A stretch of 64,000 nt of DNA, from contig JAXGRA010000003.1 of assembly GCA_040766135.1 (NCBI GenBank), positions 124,001 through 188,000 on the forward strand, in the 5' to 3' direction. Origin of the DNA: JAGVSV01 sp040766135 (GTDB lineage Bacteria > Bacillota > Clostridia > Christensenellales > Aristaeellaceae). The notes under the pieces were generated by a model. The model was not told where the DNA came from. It was given only the letters and a program-made list of their open reading frames with translations, and ran no database searches. Of this stretch, positions 42,777-51,361 are shown piece by piece (within the stretch, counting starts at the first letter, position 1; every line of letters starts with the position of its first letter). A program made the translations under genes and the position numbers.

Positions 42777-43738
42777 ATGCGGATTGTGGGTATTGACGGC
42801 GGCGGCACCAAAACCGACGGCGTGCTGTGCGATGAAACCGGGCGCGTGCTGCGCCGCGTGCGCGGCGGCCCTGGCAGCCCCACCAGCCAGCCCATGGCGC
42901 AGGCCGTACAGAACATCAATGCTGTGGTGCGCACGCTGATGCAGGGGGATGCGCCCATTGACGCGCTGTATGCCGGGCTGTCCGGCGGCTCGGTGGGCAA
43001 CAACACCGAGGTCATGCACCGGGAGCTGAAGGCTGTTTTCCCGCAGGTGAAAAACTTAGGCAACCATACCGATGCCATCAACGCGCTGCGCAGCGCCATC
43101 CCGTCGGGTGACGCGCTGGTGGCCATCTGCGGCACGGGCTCCAGCGTGTTTGCCCAGGTGGGCGAGGAGCTGCACCAGGTGGGCGGCTGGGGGCATCTGG
43201 TGGGCGATGAAGGCAGCGGCTTTGACCTGGGGCGGCGCGCGCTGACTGCCGCACTGCGCGAGCTGGACGGCCGCGGCCCCTGCACCGCGCTGACCGCAGC
43301 CTGCCGCATCAGGTGCTGGGACAGCCCGTTACCATGGCTATCCCGGATTTGTATGTGGGCGGCCGTGCGCTGGTGGCTTCCTTGGCGTGGTGCTGCCTGA
43401 ACAAAGCCGAGGCAGGCGATGCCATTGCCGTGCGCGAGCTTCAGCAAGCCCTGTCCGGCCTGGCCGAGCAGATCGTTGCCGCCGGGGCGCTTTTTGCCCA
43501 CTGCGTGCAAGCCCGTGGCGCTGGCCGGCAGCGTGTGGCAAAACGACCTCTACACGCAACAGCATGCAGCGCGCCTTGTGGCGAAAAACCTATGTTTTCC
43601 ACACCACCGACCTGCCGCCGGTGTACGGCTCCTTCGCACAGGCCATGGGCCAGTTGGGGCTGGCCGTGACAGACGAGGTGGAAAAAACGTTCCGCAGCAC
43701 ACTGATCGTTCGCCTCATGGCGTATCAGGAGGAGGAAA
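42777..43738 (+). pseudogene. Decayed BadF-type N-acetylhexosamine kinase
   Basis: A good start (GGGAGG and ATG at 42777) leads to IVGIDGGGTKTDGVLC, then AICGTGSSVFAQVGEELHQV and LVGDEGSGFDLGRRALTAAL. The correct frame is then lost. Homology continues in another frame from about 43302 (HQVLGQPVTMAIPDLYVGGR), shifts again near 43500 (KPVALAGSVWQND) and again near 43570 (RALWRKTYVFHTTDLPPVYG). At least three one-base indels separate the parts. It would have been a paralogue of the kinase at 178-1164 and a partner of murQ. Sequencing error is an alternative to true decay. Confidence 0.75.
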
Positions 43739-43740
43739 TT

Positions 43741-45009
43741 ATGCAAGAACTTGTCAACACACACTGGGATGTGCTCGTCGTGGGCGGCGGGCTGACGGGG
43801 GTGGCGGCGGCGGTGGCTGCGCGCAGGCAGGGGCTGGAAGTGCTGCTGCTGGAAAAGGCCGGCTTTTTGGGCGGCGCGCCGGGCACCATGCTGATCAACC
43901 CGTTCATGCCGTACAGCACCACTGTGGACGGGCAGAAATTCCCGCTCAGCCGCGGTTTTTTTGCCGAGCTGCAGGGGCTGCTCAAGGAAGTGGGCGGCTA
44001 CCACGGGCCGGGGCGGGAGGACATCCACGAGGAATATTTAAAACTGGCGCTGGACAGGCTGGTGGTGCGCGAGGGCGTGCAGGTGCTGTTCCATGCCACG
44101 CTGTGCGGCGTGGAAAAGAACGGCGATACCATCATCGCGCTGCACGCTGCCACCAAGGCCGGTGTGCTGGTGTTCACCGCGCGCACGTATATCGACTGCA
44201 CCGGCGATGCCGACTTAGCCGTGATGGCGGGCTGCCCGCATCAGCTGGGCCGTGAGGATGGCCTGTGCCAGCCCATGACGCTGTGCTTCCGCATCGGCAA
44301 TGTGGATATCCCCACTTTCCAGAAAAACCGCCAGCTGATGCAGGACAAGTACAAGCAGTTCCAGGCCGAGGGCAAGATTACCAACCCGCGCGAAAACGTG
44401 CTGGTGTTCAACACCCTGGTGGACGGCATGCTGCACTTCAACACCACGCGCGTGATTAAGCACAACCCCGTTGACCCCCTGGACGTCACCCGCGCTGAAA
44501 TGATCGCGCGCGAGCAGATGTTTGAGATGTACCATTTCCTCAAGGAGCATGTGCCGGGCTTTGAAAACAGCCAGCTGATATACTCCGCCGGGGAAATCGG
44601 CGTGCGCGAAAGCCGCAAAATCGTGGGCGAATATGTGCTCACCCAGGAAGACCTGGTGGCCTGCACCAAGTTCCCGGACAAAATTGCCGCCGGCAACTAT
44701 GACATCGACATCCACAACCCTGCGGGCAGCGGCACCAGCCACTATTACTTTGCGCCGGGTACCTGGTATACCATCCCGTACCGTAGCCTGCTGCCGCTGG
44801 AGGCCGATAACCTGCTGGTGGCCGGGCGGTGCATTTCCGCCACGCACGAGGCGCAGGCCTCCATCCGTATATTGCCCATCGTGGCCACACTGGGCCAGGC
44901 CGCAGGCGTGGCAGCGGCGGTGGCGCACCATGCCGGTGCAACGCTGCGCGAGGCCGACGTGGCCGAGATTCAGCGCATCCTGACCGAGCAGGGCGCGTTT
45001 ATCGGATAA
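43741..45009 (+). CDS. FAD-dependent oxidoreductase
   Basis: A 422-residue FAD protein of the FAD_oxidored type. The dinucleotide motif is LVVGGGLTGVAAAVAARRQG, with Glu in LLEKAGFLGG. TARTYIDCTGDADLAVMAG and the C-terminal LLPLEADNLLVAGRCISATH complete the fold. AGGAGGAGG is upstream of the ATG at 43741. It is paralogous to the next gene. Such proteins are common in sugar or amino-acid utilisation loci, with unknown electron acceptors. Confidence 0.82.
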   Translation: MQELVNTHWDVLVVGGGLTGVAAAVAARRQGLEVLLLEKAGFLGGAPGTMLINPFMPYSTTVDGQKFPLSRGFFAELQGLLKEVGGYHGPGREDIHEEYLKLALDRLVVREGVQVLFHATLCGVEKNGDTIIALHAATKAGVLVFTARTYIDCTGDADLAVMAGCPHQLGREDGLCQPMTLCFRIGNVDIPTFQKNRQLMQDKYKQFQAEGKITNPRENVLVFNTLVDGMLHFNTTRVIKHNPVDPLDVTRAEMIAREQMFEMYHFLKEHVPGFENSQLIYSAGEIGVRESRKIVGEYVLTQEDLVACTKFPDKIAAGNYDIDIHNPAGSGTSHYYFAPGTWYTIPYRSLLPLEADNLLVAGRCISATHEAQASIRILPIVATLGQAAGVAAAVAHHAGATLREADVAEIQRILTEQGAFIG

Positions 45010-45046
45010 AATAACCCCCAACATGAAGGGGATAAAAGGAGATATT

Positions 45047-46432
45047 ATGCAAAACAGGTATGCGCAACTGCCGGTGGCCGACCATGCGGATGTAGTGGTA
45101 TGCGGCGGTGGGACGGCCGGTGTATTTGCGGCCATTGCCGCCGCCCGTGAAGGGCGCGATGTGCTCATCATTGAGCAGCTGGGCATGTTGGGCGGTTCGG
45201 CCACCGCGGGGCTGGTCACGCCGGTGATGTACAGCGGCATTGAGGGCGACCCGCCCAGCAGCTCCATCAGCGACCAGGTGCACGACAGGCTGATCGCCCG
45301 CGGTGCAAGCACCCCGGACAGCCGCATGTTTGACCCTCTGGCGCTGAAAATCGTGCTGGAGGAACTGTGCTGCGAGGCCGGCGTGCGCATCCTGTACCAT
45401 ACCTTCATCCCGCAGGTGGTGGTGCAGGGCACGCAGGTGGACAGCGTTGTGATCGCCAACAAATCCGGCCTGGCCCGCGTGCGGGGCAGCATATTCATCG
45501 ACTGCACCGGCGATGGCGATGTGTGCGTGCATGCCGGCGCCGGCTACACCCAGGGTGCGCCGGACACCGGCATCAACCAGCCCATGTCGCTGCGCTACAT
45601 TGTGGGCGGCATTGATATGATTGCACTGCGCCAGCAGTTTGAGGAGCTAAAACAGCAAACAGGCGTTGACAACTCCGCCCGCGTGTCCGAGGATGGCCGC
45701 CAGATGTACGCTGCGTGTGTCAAAAACAAGCCCTTTACCCTGACCCCGCTGTTTGAACAGGCCGTGCAGAACGGCGATTTGTTAGAGGAGGATCACCTGT
45801 ACTGGCAGGCCTTCCACGTGCCCGGCCGTCCGGGCAGCATGGCTGTCAACAGCCCCGAACTTTTTGTGCACATCAACGGCGCCTCTCCGCACGATCTTAC
45901 GCTGGCCCAGCTGGAGGGCAAGCAGCGCATCCTGCGGCAGCTGGAATTTTACAAAAAATACCTGCGCGGCTTTGAAAATGCCTACCTGGAAGACATCGCG
46001 GTGCTGGTGGGCGTGCGCGAAAGCCGCGAAATTGCCACCGACTACGTGCTGACGGCGGAGGACTTGTTTGCCAAGCGCAAGCACGAGGATATGTTCTGCC
46101 AAAGCAACTACCCCATCGACGTGCACGGCAAGGTGCTCAGCAACACCTTCCTGACCCAACCGGCACAGGACGGCAAGCCCTGGTATGACATCCCCATGCG
46201 CTGCCTGTACGTCAAAGGCTTTGACAACCTGCTGGTGGCCGGGCGCTGCATCGGCGCCGATTTCTTCGCCCAGGCCAGCATCCGCGTGCAGCACTCTGTC
46301 CGCTCCTCCGGCGAAGCTGCCGGCATTGCCGCCGTGCTGGCGCTGCAAGGGGGCATCCCTCCGCGCCAGCTGCCGCCCGATGCCGTGCGCGCGCGCATGA
46401 TCGAGCATGGCGCGCGGTATGCTGAGGAGTAG
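45047..46432 (+). CDS. FAD-dependent oxidoreductase (second copy)
   Basis: A 461-residue relative of the preceding gene. It has VVVCGGGTAGVFAAIAAARE, LIIEQLGMLGGSATAGLVTP, FIDCTGDGDVCVHAGAGYTQ and VKGFDNLLVAGRCIGADFFA. ATG at 45047 has AAAGGAG five bases upstream, and the earlier ATG at 45023 lacks one. The two oxidoreductases are in tandem and probably co-transcribed, so they may form a complex or act on related substrates. Confidence 0.82.
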   Translation: MQNRYAQLPVADHADVVVCGGGTAGVFAAIAAAREGRDVLIIEQLGMLGGSATAGLVTPVMYSGIEGDPPSSSISDQVHDRLIARGASTPDSRMFDPLALKIVLEELCCEAGVRILYHTFIPQVVVQGTQVDSVVIANKSGLARVRGSIFIDCTGDGDVCVHAGAGYTQGAPDTGINQPMSLRYIVGGIDMIALRQQFEELKQQTGVDNSARVSEDGRQMYAACVKNKPFTLTPLFEQAVQNGDLLEEDHLYWQAFHVPGRPGSMAVNSPELFVHINGASPHDLTLAQLEGKQRILRQLEFYKKYLRGFENAYLEDIAVLVGVRESREIATDYVLTAEDLFAKRKHEDMFCQSNYPIDVHGKVLSNTFLTQPAQDGKPWYDIPMRCLYVKGFDNLLVAGRCIGADFFAQASIRVQHSVRSSGEAAGIAAVLALQGGIPPRQLPPDAVRARMIEHGARYAEE

Positions 46433-46498
46433 ATAAATATAAGTGCCCGGCTTTTTGCTGATAAACACCTTGGCGTATAAGCGATGGAGGTGCGCTTG

Positions 46499-47137
46499 GT
46501 GAGCACATACGAAACGATTGTGGCATACCTTATGGAAACCTATCACCCGGATGCGATGATTGTATACGGTTCTTTTGCCGATGGCAGCGCAAACGAGCAC
46601 AGCGATTTTGACGCACTGCTCATGGCAGATAGCGCAGAAACGCATGATTCCGCCGTCATGGACGGGATTGTTCTGGATGTATTCATCTACCCGCCCAAAG
46701 TATTTCAAGGCGAATACAACCCGGCAGACTTTGTCCAGGTATATGATGGCAACATCCTGCTGGATAAAAGCGGGCTGGCAAAGGCATTGAAAGACCGGGT
46801 GCTTGCATTTATCAAAAACACCCCAACAAAAACAGGGGATGAGATATTGCAGCAAATTGCCTGGTGCAAAAAGATGCTGGCGCGCACATCCCGCGGGGAT
46901 GCCGAGGGATATTACCGATGGCACTGGCTTTTGTTGGATAGCCTGGAAATCTATATGGATGCCAAGCGGCTGTACTATCATGGCCCCAAGAAAGCGCTGC
47001 GCGCCATGGCGCAAATGGATGCGGAAGCGTACCTTATTTACTCGCGCGCCTTGAAAGAATTTACGCAGGAAACGCTTTGCCAATGGGTGGCTTGTTTGGA
47101 GGGCGTGTCCCTGGCCTATACCAACGCCAAGAAATAA
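46499..47137 (+). CDS. Nucleotidyltransferase-domain protein
   Basis: A 212-residue protein with the polymerase-beta motif YGSFADGSANEHSDFDALLM and a long helical C-terminal half. GTG at 46499 is preferred because GGAGGTG lies six bases upstream. It is related in fold to the protein at 27648 but only weakly in sequence. It may be a kanamycin nucleotidyltransferase-like or HEPN-partner enzyme. The substrate is unknown. Confidence 0.7.
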   Translation: MSTYETIVAYLMETYHPDAMIVYGSFADGSANEHSDFDALLMADSAETHDSAVMDGIVLDVFIYPPKVFQGEYNPADFVQVYDGNILLDKSGLAKALKDRVLAFIKNTPTKTGDEILQQIAWCKKMLARTSRGDAEGYYRWHWLLLDSLEIYMDAKRLYYHGPKKALRAMAQMDAEAYLIYSRALKEFTQETLCQWVACLEGVSLAYTNAKK

Positions 47138-47175
47138 TGGGCCTTTGATGTATTATCGGCGGGGAGGAATATATC

Positions 47176-47733
47176 ATGAGAAAAAACTTTGGACAGAAAA
47201 CCTGGATGTATCCGATGCCGGTGCTGATGGTCGGCACCTATGATGAAAATGGAACGGCCAATCTGATGAACGCGGCCTGGGGTGGCATCTATGACGATAA
47301 TCTTGTGATGCTTTCCCTGAGCGAGGGTCATAAAACGACGCAAAACATTCGGGCACAAGGGGCGTTTACCGTCAGCTTTGCGGATGCGGATCATGTGGCA
47401 GCCTGCGATTATGTGGGGCTGGTTTCGGGCAACAAGGTTCCCAACAAGGTGGAAAAGGCAGGCTTTACCACAGAAAAAAGCGCCTTTGTACATGCCCCGA
47501 TCATCTGCGAGCTGCCCGTGGCGCTGGAGTGCAAGCTGGTAAAGTTCAATGAGGACGGCAACGTCATCGGGGAGATTGTCAACGTCAGCGCCGATGAGCG
47601 CGTGCTGGGCGAGGATGGCCTGATTGATGCCGCCAAATTGAAAGCCATTGCCTTTGACCCCGTGCGCCATGAGTATCTGGTACTGGGCGAGAAAGTCGGC
47701 CATGCGTTCAAAGATGGGAATCAGTTAAAATAA
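47176..47733 (+). CDS. Flavin reductase family protein
   Basis: A 185-residue FMN-binding split-barrel protein. MYPMPVLMVGTYDENGTANL and MNAAWGGIYDDNLVMLSLSE are the typical N-terminal flavin segment, and QGAFTVSFADADHVAACDYV follows. It is a small, single-domain flavoredoxin-like protein, likely a reductase or electron carrier using FMN. GAGGA precedes the ATG. Confidence 0.85.
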   Translation: MRKNFGQKTWMYPMPVLMVGTYDENGTANLMNAAWGGIYDDNLVMLSLSEGHKTTQNIRAQGAFTVSFADADHVAACDYVGLVSGNKVPNKVEKAGFTTEKSAFVHAPIICELPVALECKLVKFNEDGNVIGEIVNVSADERVLGEDGLIDAAKLKAIAFDPVRHEYLVLGEKVGHAFKDGNQLK

Positions 47734-47759
47734 TAGGCAGGGTGTTTTCCGCGCTCGTT

Positions 47760-47990
47760 CTACTCCGTACGCTTGATAATCTCGCTTGGCTCATCCGGGT
47801 CGATCACCGGATACCGCGAGGAATATAGCCCTTGTGCCTGGCGTTCAAGGCACCGCCTGCGCAGATCCGGCCAAAGCGCGCGCACCTTCTTTTCGATGTC
47901 CTCTGGTATATTAGCAAACAGCACCAACTGGCCGCCGGGGCGTATCGTGTAATACCCCGATGCAAAAGATAGTTCATTACTGTACGACAT
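47760..47990 (-). CDS. Small hypothetical protein
   Basis: A 76-residue protein, MSYSNELSFASGYYTIRPGG..., with a Pro/Glu-rich tail. GAGGT lies seven bases before the ATG. No domain was recognised and no hydrophobic segment is present. It lies between the flavin reductase gene and the feo operon terminator. Its reading frame and ribosome-binding site support a real gene. Confidence 0.5.
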   Translation of the reverse strand: MSYSNELSFASGYYTIRPGGQLVLFANIPEDIEKKVRALWPDLRRRCLERQAQGLYSSRYPVIDPDEPSEIIKRTE

Positions 47991-48034
47991 TTTTTACCTC
48001 AGACTTTTCTTACACTAAGCCCAAAATTCTGTTC

Positions 48035-48058
48035 AAAAACGCCCCGAATGGGGCGTTT
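48035..48058 (-). terminator. Terminator of the feo operon
   Basis: A perfect 9-bp stem, AAACGCCCC / GGGGCGTTT around a GAAT loop, is followed on the minus strand by TTTTTGAA. It lies about 90 bp beyond the last feo gene. The 48059-48149 stretch before it has no gene. Confidence 0.82.
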
Positions 48059-48149
48059 AGGTACCTTGGCAGGCGTAGCATTCTCCTGCGTCTCTCGGGT
48101 TACCCCTGTCGTACCATCAACGTGTGAAGCGATGACAGCTCCGCTTTTG

Positions 48150-48317
48150 TCAGCTTCTTTCGTTGTTGGCAACTTTGGCGACGCTACATTTGTCTCCGCA
48201 CTGATTGGCATAAGGACATCCGACACAGGTTTCACCGCGTTTTTTCGCACGGACAAAATACAGAATGATGGCCGCCACAGTGGCAAACAGAATCAAAACA
48301 ATCACGATGTCTTTCAT
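48150..48317 (-). CDS. FeoB-associated Cys-rich membrane protein
   Basis: A 55-residue protein with an N-terminal helix MKDIVIVLILFATVAAIILY followed by a Cys-rich tail ETCVGCPYANQCGDKCSV. This matches the FeoB-associated family that accompanies FeoB in clostridia and may bind iron or help assembly. GGAG lies nine bases before the ATG at 48317. It is 31 bp downstream of feoB. Confidence 0.85.
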   Translation of the reverse strand: MKDIVIVLILFATVAAIILYFVRAKKRGETCVGCPYANQCGDKCSVAKVANNERS

Positions 48318-48348
48318 AACCAAGGACTCCAGCAAAAAGATTTAGCTC

Positions 48349-50346
48349 TTAGCGATTATTAAGAGCATATTCTTCTTTCAGCTTCTTATTAGTGTTTGCA
48401 ATCAGGCCAGCTATAACTGCCGCTATGGCAAGAACAGCGACAAGACCGCCTATTGCAGCGCCGACATTAAGGACACCGCCGGTAACAAGCGTGCCGATTG
48501 TATAAACAAGGTATGCCACAGTATAACCGGTAGCAAGCTGAAGGCCAATAGCTCCCCAAACCCATTTGCCGCTCTTCATCTCGGCATTCATAGCGCCGAT
48601 AGCCGCAAAGCAGGGGGGCGTATAAAGGTTGAACATCAAGTATGCGAGGGCCGCAACCTTGGTGATTGCCATAATACCCGCAACCTCCATGCCCGCGCCC
48701 TCCATCAGGGCAAGCTCTTCAACGTCGATAAGGTTCTCAAGCCCAACAAAAGTAACGGCAAGCGTTCCTACGACATTTTCCTTGGCAATAAGGCCGGTAA
48801 CTGCCGCTGCCGCAAGCTGCCAGGACAGTACGCCAACAATCGGAACGAGCAGATGAGCGAAAGGTGAAGCAATGGAAGCAAGGATGGACTGGTCTGCGGA
48901 CTCGGCAACCTGGAAGCTCCATGTGAAGGTCTGCATGAGCTGTACCGCCAAGTTGCAAAGCAGGATAATGGTGGCGGCCTTCACAATGAAAGCCCAGCCG
49001 CGAGTACACATGGATTTGAAAGCGCTCCAAAGGGAAGGAACCTTGTATTCAGGGAGTTCGATAATAAAGAAGGATTTTCTTGCTTTGTGGCCTGTGATCT
49101 TGTTGACGAGAAGTGCGCCGAGAAAAATAAGCACAATACCGGAAAGGTACATCAAGGTGCTTACCCAACCCGCGTCGTCAAAAAACGCACCCGCAAAGAG
49201 AGCGATGACAGGAATCTTTGCTCCACAGGGCATGAAAGGGGCAAGCATGGCAGTCGTTCTTCTTTCACGCTCGTTACGGATAGTACGGCTTGCCATAACA
49301 CCCGGAATCGCGCAACCAATAGAGATAACGAAAGGAATGACGGACTTGCCGGAAAGGCCAACCCTCTTGAAGATTGGATCAAGCACAACAGCGACACGGG
49401 CCATATAACCGCAGTCTTCAAGCAGAGCGATGAGGAAGTACATGACCATGATAAGGGGCAGAAAGCCAATAACTGCAATCACACCGCCAATGACGCCGTC
49501 AACAAGGATGGTGGAAAGAAGCGGGCTCGCATCTGCAAGGAGTTCTCCTACCCAGCCTTGGAAGGCTTCCAGCCAGCCTACGAGCAGGTCGGCAATGGGG
49601 GTGCCCACCCAAACCTGGGAAATTTGAAACACCAAATACATCACAACCGCAAAGATCGGAATGCCGAGCCATTTATTCGTGAGCACAGCATCGATCTTAT
49701 CGCCTGCGTTTCTATCCTTGGTAAAAACCTTTCGGGTCTCAACAGCCTCTACAATTTTATTTACAAATTCAAAACGCTTGCGGTCAGCATTTTCAACTGC
49801 CGTCTTGTCGGTCAAATCAACGTCGCCTTGAGCATAAGGGGCGCTCTGCGTGTTTTTTGCATGAGCGACAGCAGCATCAACCACGGCCTTCAAGCCTTCG
49901 CCAGAGGTAGAAATGGTGTTGACCACAGGGCAGCTAAGCTTTTTAGACAAGATGTCCACATCGATCTTAGTGCCTCTTTTTTCATTTAGGTCGCTCTTGT
50001 TCAGGGCGACAATTACAGGGATTCCAAGCTCTAAAAGCTGTGTAGTGAAGAAAAGGCTGCGGCTTAAATTGGTAGCATCCACGATATTGACGATGACATC
50101 CGGATTTTCCTTCTTCACATAGGAGCTGGTGATGCTCTCTTCGGAAGTGAAGGGAGACATGGAGTATGCACCGGGAAGATCAACTGCAATTAGCTGTTCA
50201 TCACCTGCATACGACTTTCTAATCGGGTACTCTCTCTTTTCTAAGGTAACACCTGCCCAGTTACCGACCTTTTCGTTACGGCCGGTCAAAGCATTGTACA
50301 TTGTGGTCTTACCTGAGTTCGGGTTGCCTGTCAAAGCAATTTTCAT
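48349..50346 (-). CDS. feoB: Ferrous iron transporter FeoB
   Basis: A 665-residue membrane protein. The cytoplasmic G domain has GNPNSGKTTMYNAL (G1), VDLPGAYSMSPF (G3) and ALNKSDLN (G4). It is followed by the GDP dissociation region and about ten transmembrane helices including two Gate repeats (one near YMARVAVVLDPIFKRVGLSG with SIGCAIPGVMASR). It imports Fe(II). The length is normal for short clostridial FeoB. AGGAGG precedes the ATG. Codon and base use are AT-richer than neighbouring genes. A palindromic operator lies in the 114-bp gap to feoA. Confidence 0.97.
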   Translation of the reverse strand: MKIALTGNPNSGKTTMYNALTGRNEKVGNWAGVTLEKREYPIRKSYAGDEQLIAVDLPGAYSMSPFTSEESITSSYVKKENPDVIVNIVDATNLSRSLFFTTQLLELGIPVIVALNKSDLNEKRGTKIDVDILSKKLSCPVVNTISTSGEGLKAVVDAAVAHAKNTQSAPYAQGDVDLTDKTAVENADRKRFEFVNKIVEAVETRKVFTKDRNAGDKIDAVLTNKWLGIPIFAVVMYLVFQISQVWVGTPIADLLVGWLEAFQGWVGELLADASPLLSTILVDGVIGGVIAVIGFLPLIMVMYFLIALLEDCGYMARVAVVLDPIFKRVGLSGKSVIPFVISIGCAIPGVMASRTIRNERERRTTAMLAPFMPCGAKIPVIALFAGAFFDDAGWVSTLMYLSGIVLIFLGALLVNKITGHKARKSFFIIELPEYKVPSLWSAFKSMCTRGWAFIVKAATIILLCNLAVQLMQTFTWSFQVAESADQSILASIASPFAHLLVPIVGVLSWQLAAAAVTGLIAKENVVGTLAVTFVGLENLIDVEELALMEGAGMEVAGIMAITKVAALAYLMFNLYTPPCFAAIGAMNAEMKSGKWVWGAIGLQLATGYTVAYLVYTIGTLVTGGVLNVGAAIGGLVAVLAIAAVIAGLIANTNKKLKEEYALNNR

Positions 50347-50404
50347 GGGTACTCCTCCTTCGATTTTATCTTTATGCCGCCTTTAAGGATTGGCTTGCAA
50401 TTTT

Positions 50405-50420
50405 GTTAGTATTCACTAAC
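50405..50420. promoter_or_regulatory. Operator candidate upstream of feoB
   Basis: GTTAGTATTCACTAAC is a perfect 6-4-6 palindrome between feoA and feoB. Two related 16-mers (GNTAG-N6-CTAAC) lie upstream of feoA. They are likely binding sites of an iron- or metal-responsive repressor, possibly the DtxR-type regulator encoded at 50921. The binding protein is inferred. Confidence 0.55.
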
Positions 50421-50460
50421 ATGCGGTCAAAAAAAGCAGCTTGCTTTTCTTTGCGTTTTA

Positions 50461-50673
50461 TCAAACAACAATGGCATTAGCTAAATGAGTATCGATGTTA
50501 TAACGTCCATCTTTAATGGAAACCGTGCACCCGCCTTTTCGATGAGCAACGACTGTAATTGCCTCGCCGACATAACATCCAAGGGAGAACAGGAACGCAT
50601 TTAATTCCTCGTCTCCCGTTTTAATCTGCTGAATAATGTACTCTTTGCCTTCGATAGCCTCTTTTAAAGTCAT
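50461..50673 (-). CDS. feoA: Ferrous iron transport protein FeoA
   Basis: A 70-residue SH3-like cytosolic accessory protein: MTLKEAIEGKEYIIQQIKTG, LGCYVGEAITVVAHRKGG and DTHLANAIVV. FeoA supports FeoB function. The ATG at 50673 has GGAG six bases upstream; an earlier ATG has no such site. It starts the feo operon, upstream of the operator pair at 50729-50778 and a TTGACA-like -35 element. Confidence 0.9.
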   Translation of the reverse strand: MTLKEAIEGKEYIIQQIKTGDEELNAFLFSLGCYVGEAITVVAHRKGGCTVSIKDGRYNIDTHLANAIVV

Positions 50674-50728
50674 ACTACACTCCACCAATTACCATGTATC
50701 CTTGATCTGTGTCAACACACAGCATTCC

Positions 50729-50744
50729 GCTAGCAAATACTAAC
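50729..50744. promoter_or_regulatory. Operator candidate, feoA box 1
   Basis: GCTAGCAAATACTAAC agrees with GTTAG-N6-CTAAC except for one base. It is one of two such sites in front of feoA and similar to the perfect palindrome at 50405. It may belong to the regulon of a DtxR/MntR-type repressor. Confidence 0.45.
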
Positions 50745-50762
50745 GATTAGCGCAAATCAAAA

Positions 50763-50778
50763 GTTAGAGCATGCTAAC
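50763..50778. promoter_or_regulatory. Operator candidate, feoA box 2
   Basis: GTTAGAGCATGCTAAC fits GTTAG-N6-CTAAC exactly. It lies 34 bp from box 1 on the divergent feoA/regulator region, so it may also affect the regulator gene. Confidence 0.5.
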
Positions 50779-50871
50779 AATGATAATAATACCCCCGGAT
50801 TTCAAAGTTGTCAATAAGGATTACAGCATTTTACGCTACTATTCACGATTATCTTTTTTTGTCTTTTTCTG

Positions 50872-50890
50872 TACCATATCATGGTATAAT
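50872..50890 (+). promoter_or_regulatory. Regulator promoter with overlapping palindrome
   Basis: TACCATATCATGGTA (50872-50886) is a perfect 6-3-6 palindrome that overlaps a consensus -10 TATAAT (50885-50890) 30 bp before the regulator start. No good -35 lies at 17 bp. The position suggests repression by steric blockage, possibly autoregulation. Confidence 0.5.
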
Positions 50891-50920
50891 AAACACACTA
50901 TATATCGTTGGAGGAACGCC

Positions 50921-51310
50921 ATGCAAGTCACCGAAGCAACCCAGATGTACTTAGAAACCATCCTTGTATTGTCCAAGGGAGGCCAGGGCGTGCGCAGCGT
51001 GGATATTGCCAACCACATGGGCTATTCCCGCCCCACCATCAGCGAGCAGATGAAGCGCCTGCGCGAGAGCGGCCTGATTGAGATGGACGACAATGCGCTC
51101 ATCACGTTGACCGATGAAGGCCTGGCCATCGCCCAGACCATGTGGGAGCGGCACAACCTGCTGGCTCAAATGCTGATGGCCATCGGCGTGAGTGAGCAAA
51201 CCGCCCGCGAGGATGCCTGCCGCATCGAGCATGACGTAAGCGAGGAAACCTTTGAGTGCCTGAAAAAACACTTTCAGGAATCTCCCGATGCAGGCAAAAA
51301 CATGCTATAA
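50921..51310 (+). CDS. DtxR/MntR-family metalloregulator
   Basis: A 129-residue regulator with the winged-helix start TEATQMYLETILVLSKGGQG, recognition helix region GYSRPTISEQMKRLRESGLI and the DtxR dimerisation/metal domain RIEHDVSEETFECLKKHF, with the Glu/His ligands of RIEHDVS. It lacks the C-terminal SH3 domain, like MntR. It probably senses Fe(II) or Mn(II) and controls the divergent feo genes. GGAGG lies seven bases before the ATG. A 3' hairpin follows at 51330. Confidence 0.88.
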   Translation: MQVTEATQMYLETILVLSKGGQGVRSVDIANHMGYSRPTISEQMKRLRESGLIEMDDNALITLTDEGLAIAQTMWERHNLLAQMLMAIGVSEQTAREDACRIEHDVSEETFECLKKHFQESPDAGKNML

Positions 51311-51329
51311 TCTGGTCGTCATAAAGAAT

Positions 51330-51350
51330 TGGCGTGCCTAAAGCACGCCA
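51330..51350 (+). terminator. Terminator-like hairpin after regulator
   Basis: TGGCGTGC (51330-51337) and GCACGCCA (51343-51350) form a perfect 8-bp stem. No U-run follows, so termination may be weak and read into the next cluster. Confidence 0.45.
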
Positions 51351-51361
51351 GCGTTGTAAAA

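Noticed and set aside
44215..47083. Two long minus-strand open frames opposite the FAD oxidoreductases
   Set aside because: They are antisense to two clear FAD proteins, overlap each other and show no protein-like motifs.
48059..48149. A riboswitch-like structured leader downstream of the FeoB-associated gene
   Set aside because: GGTAC/GGTACC pairing is present but no known riboswitch core was recognised, and the position after the operon is unsuitable.
47999..48286. Minus-strand open frame of 95 codons
   Set aside because: It overlaps the FeoB-associated protein in another frame and includes the terminator hairpin, so it is not coding.
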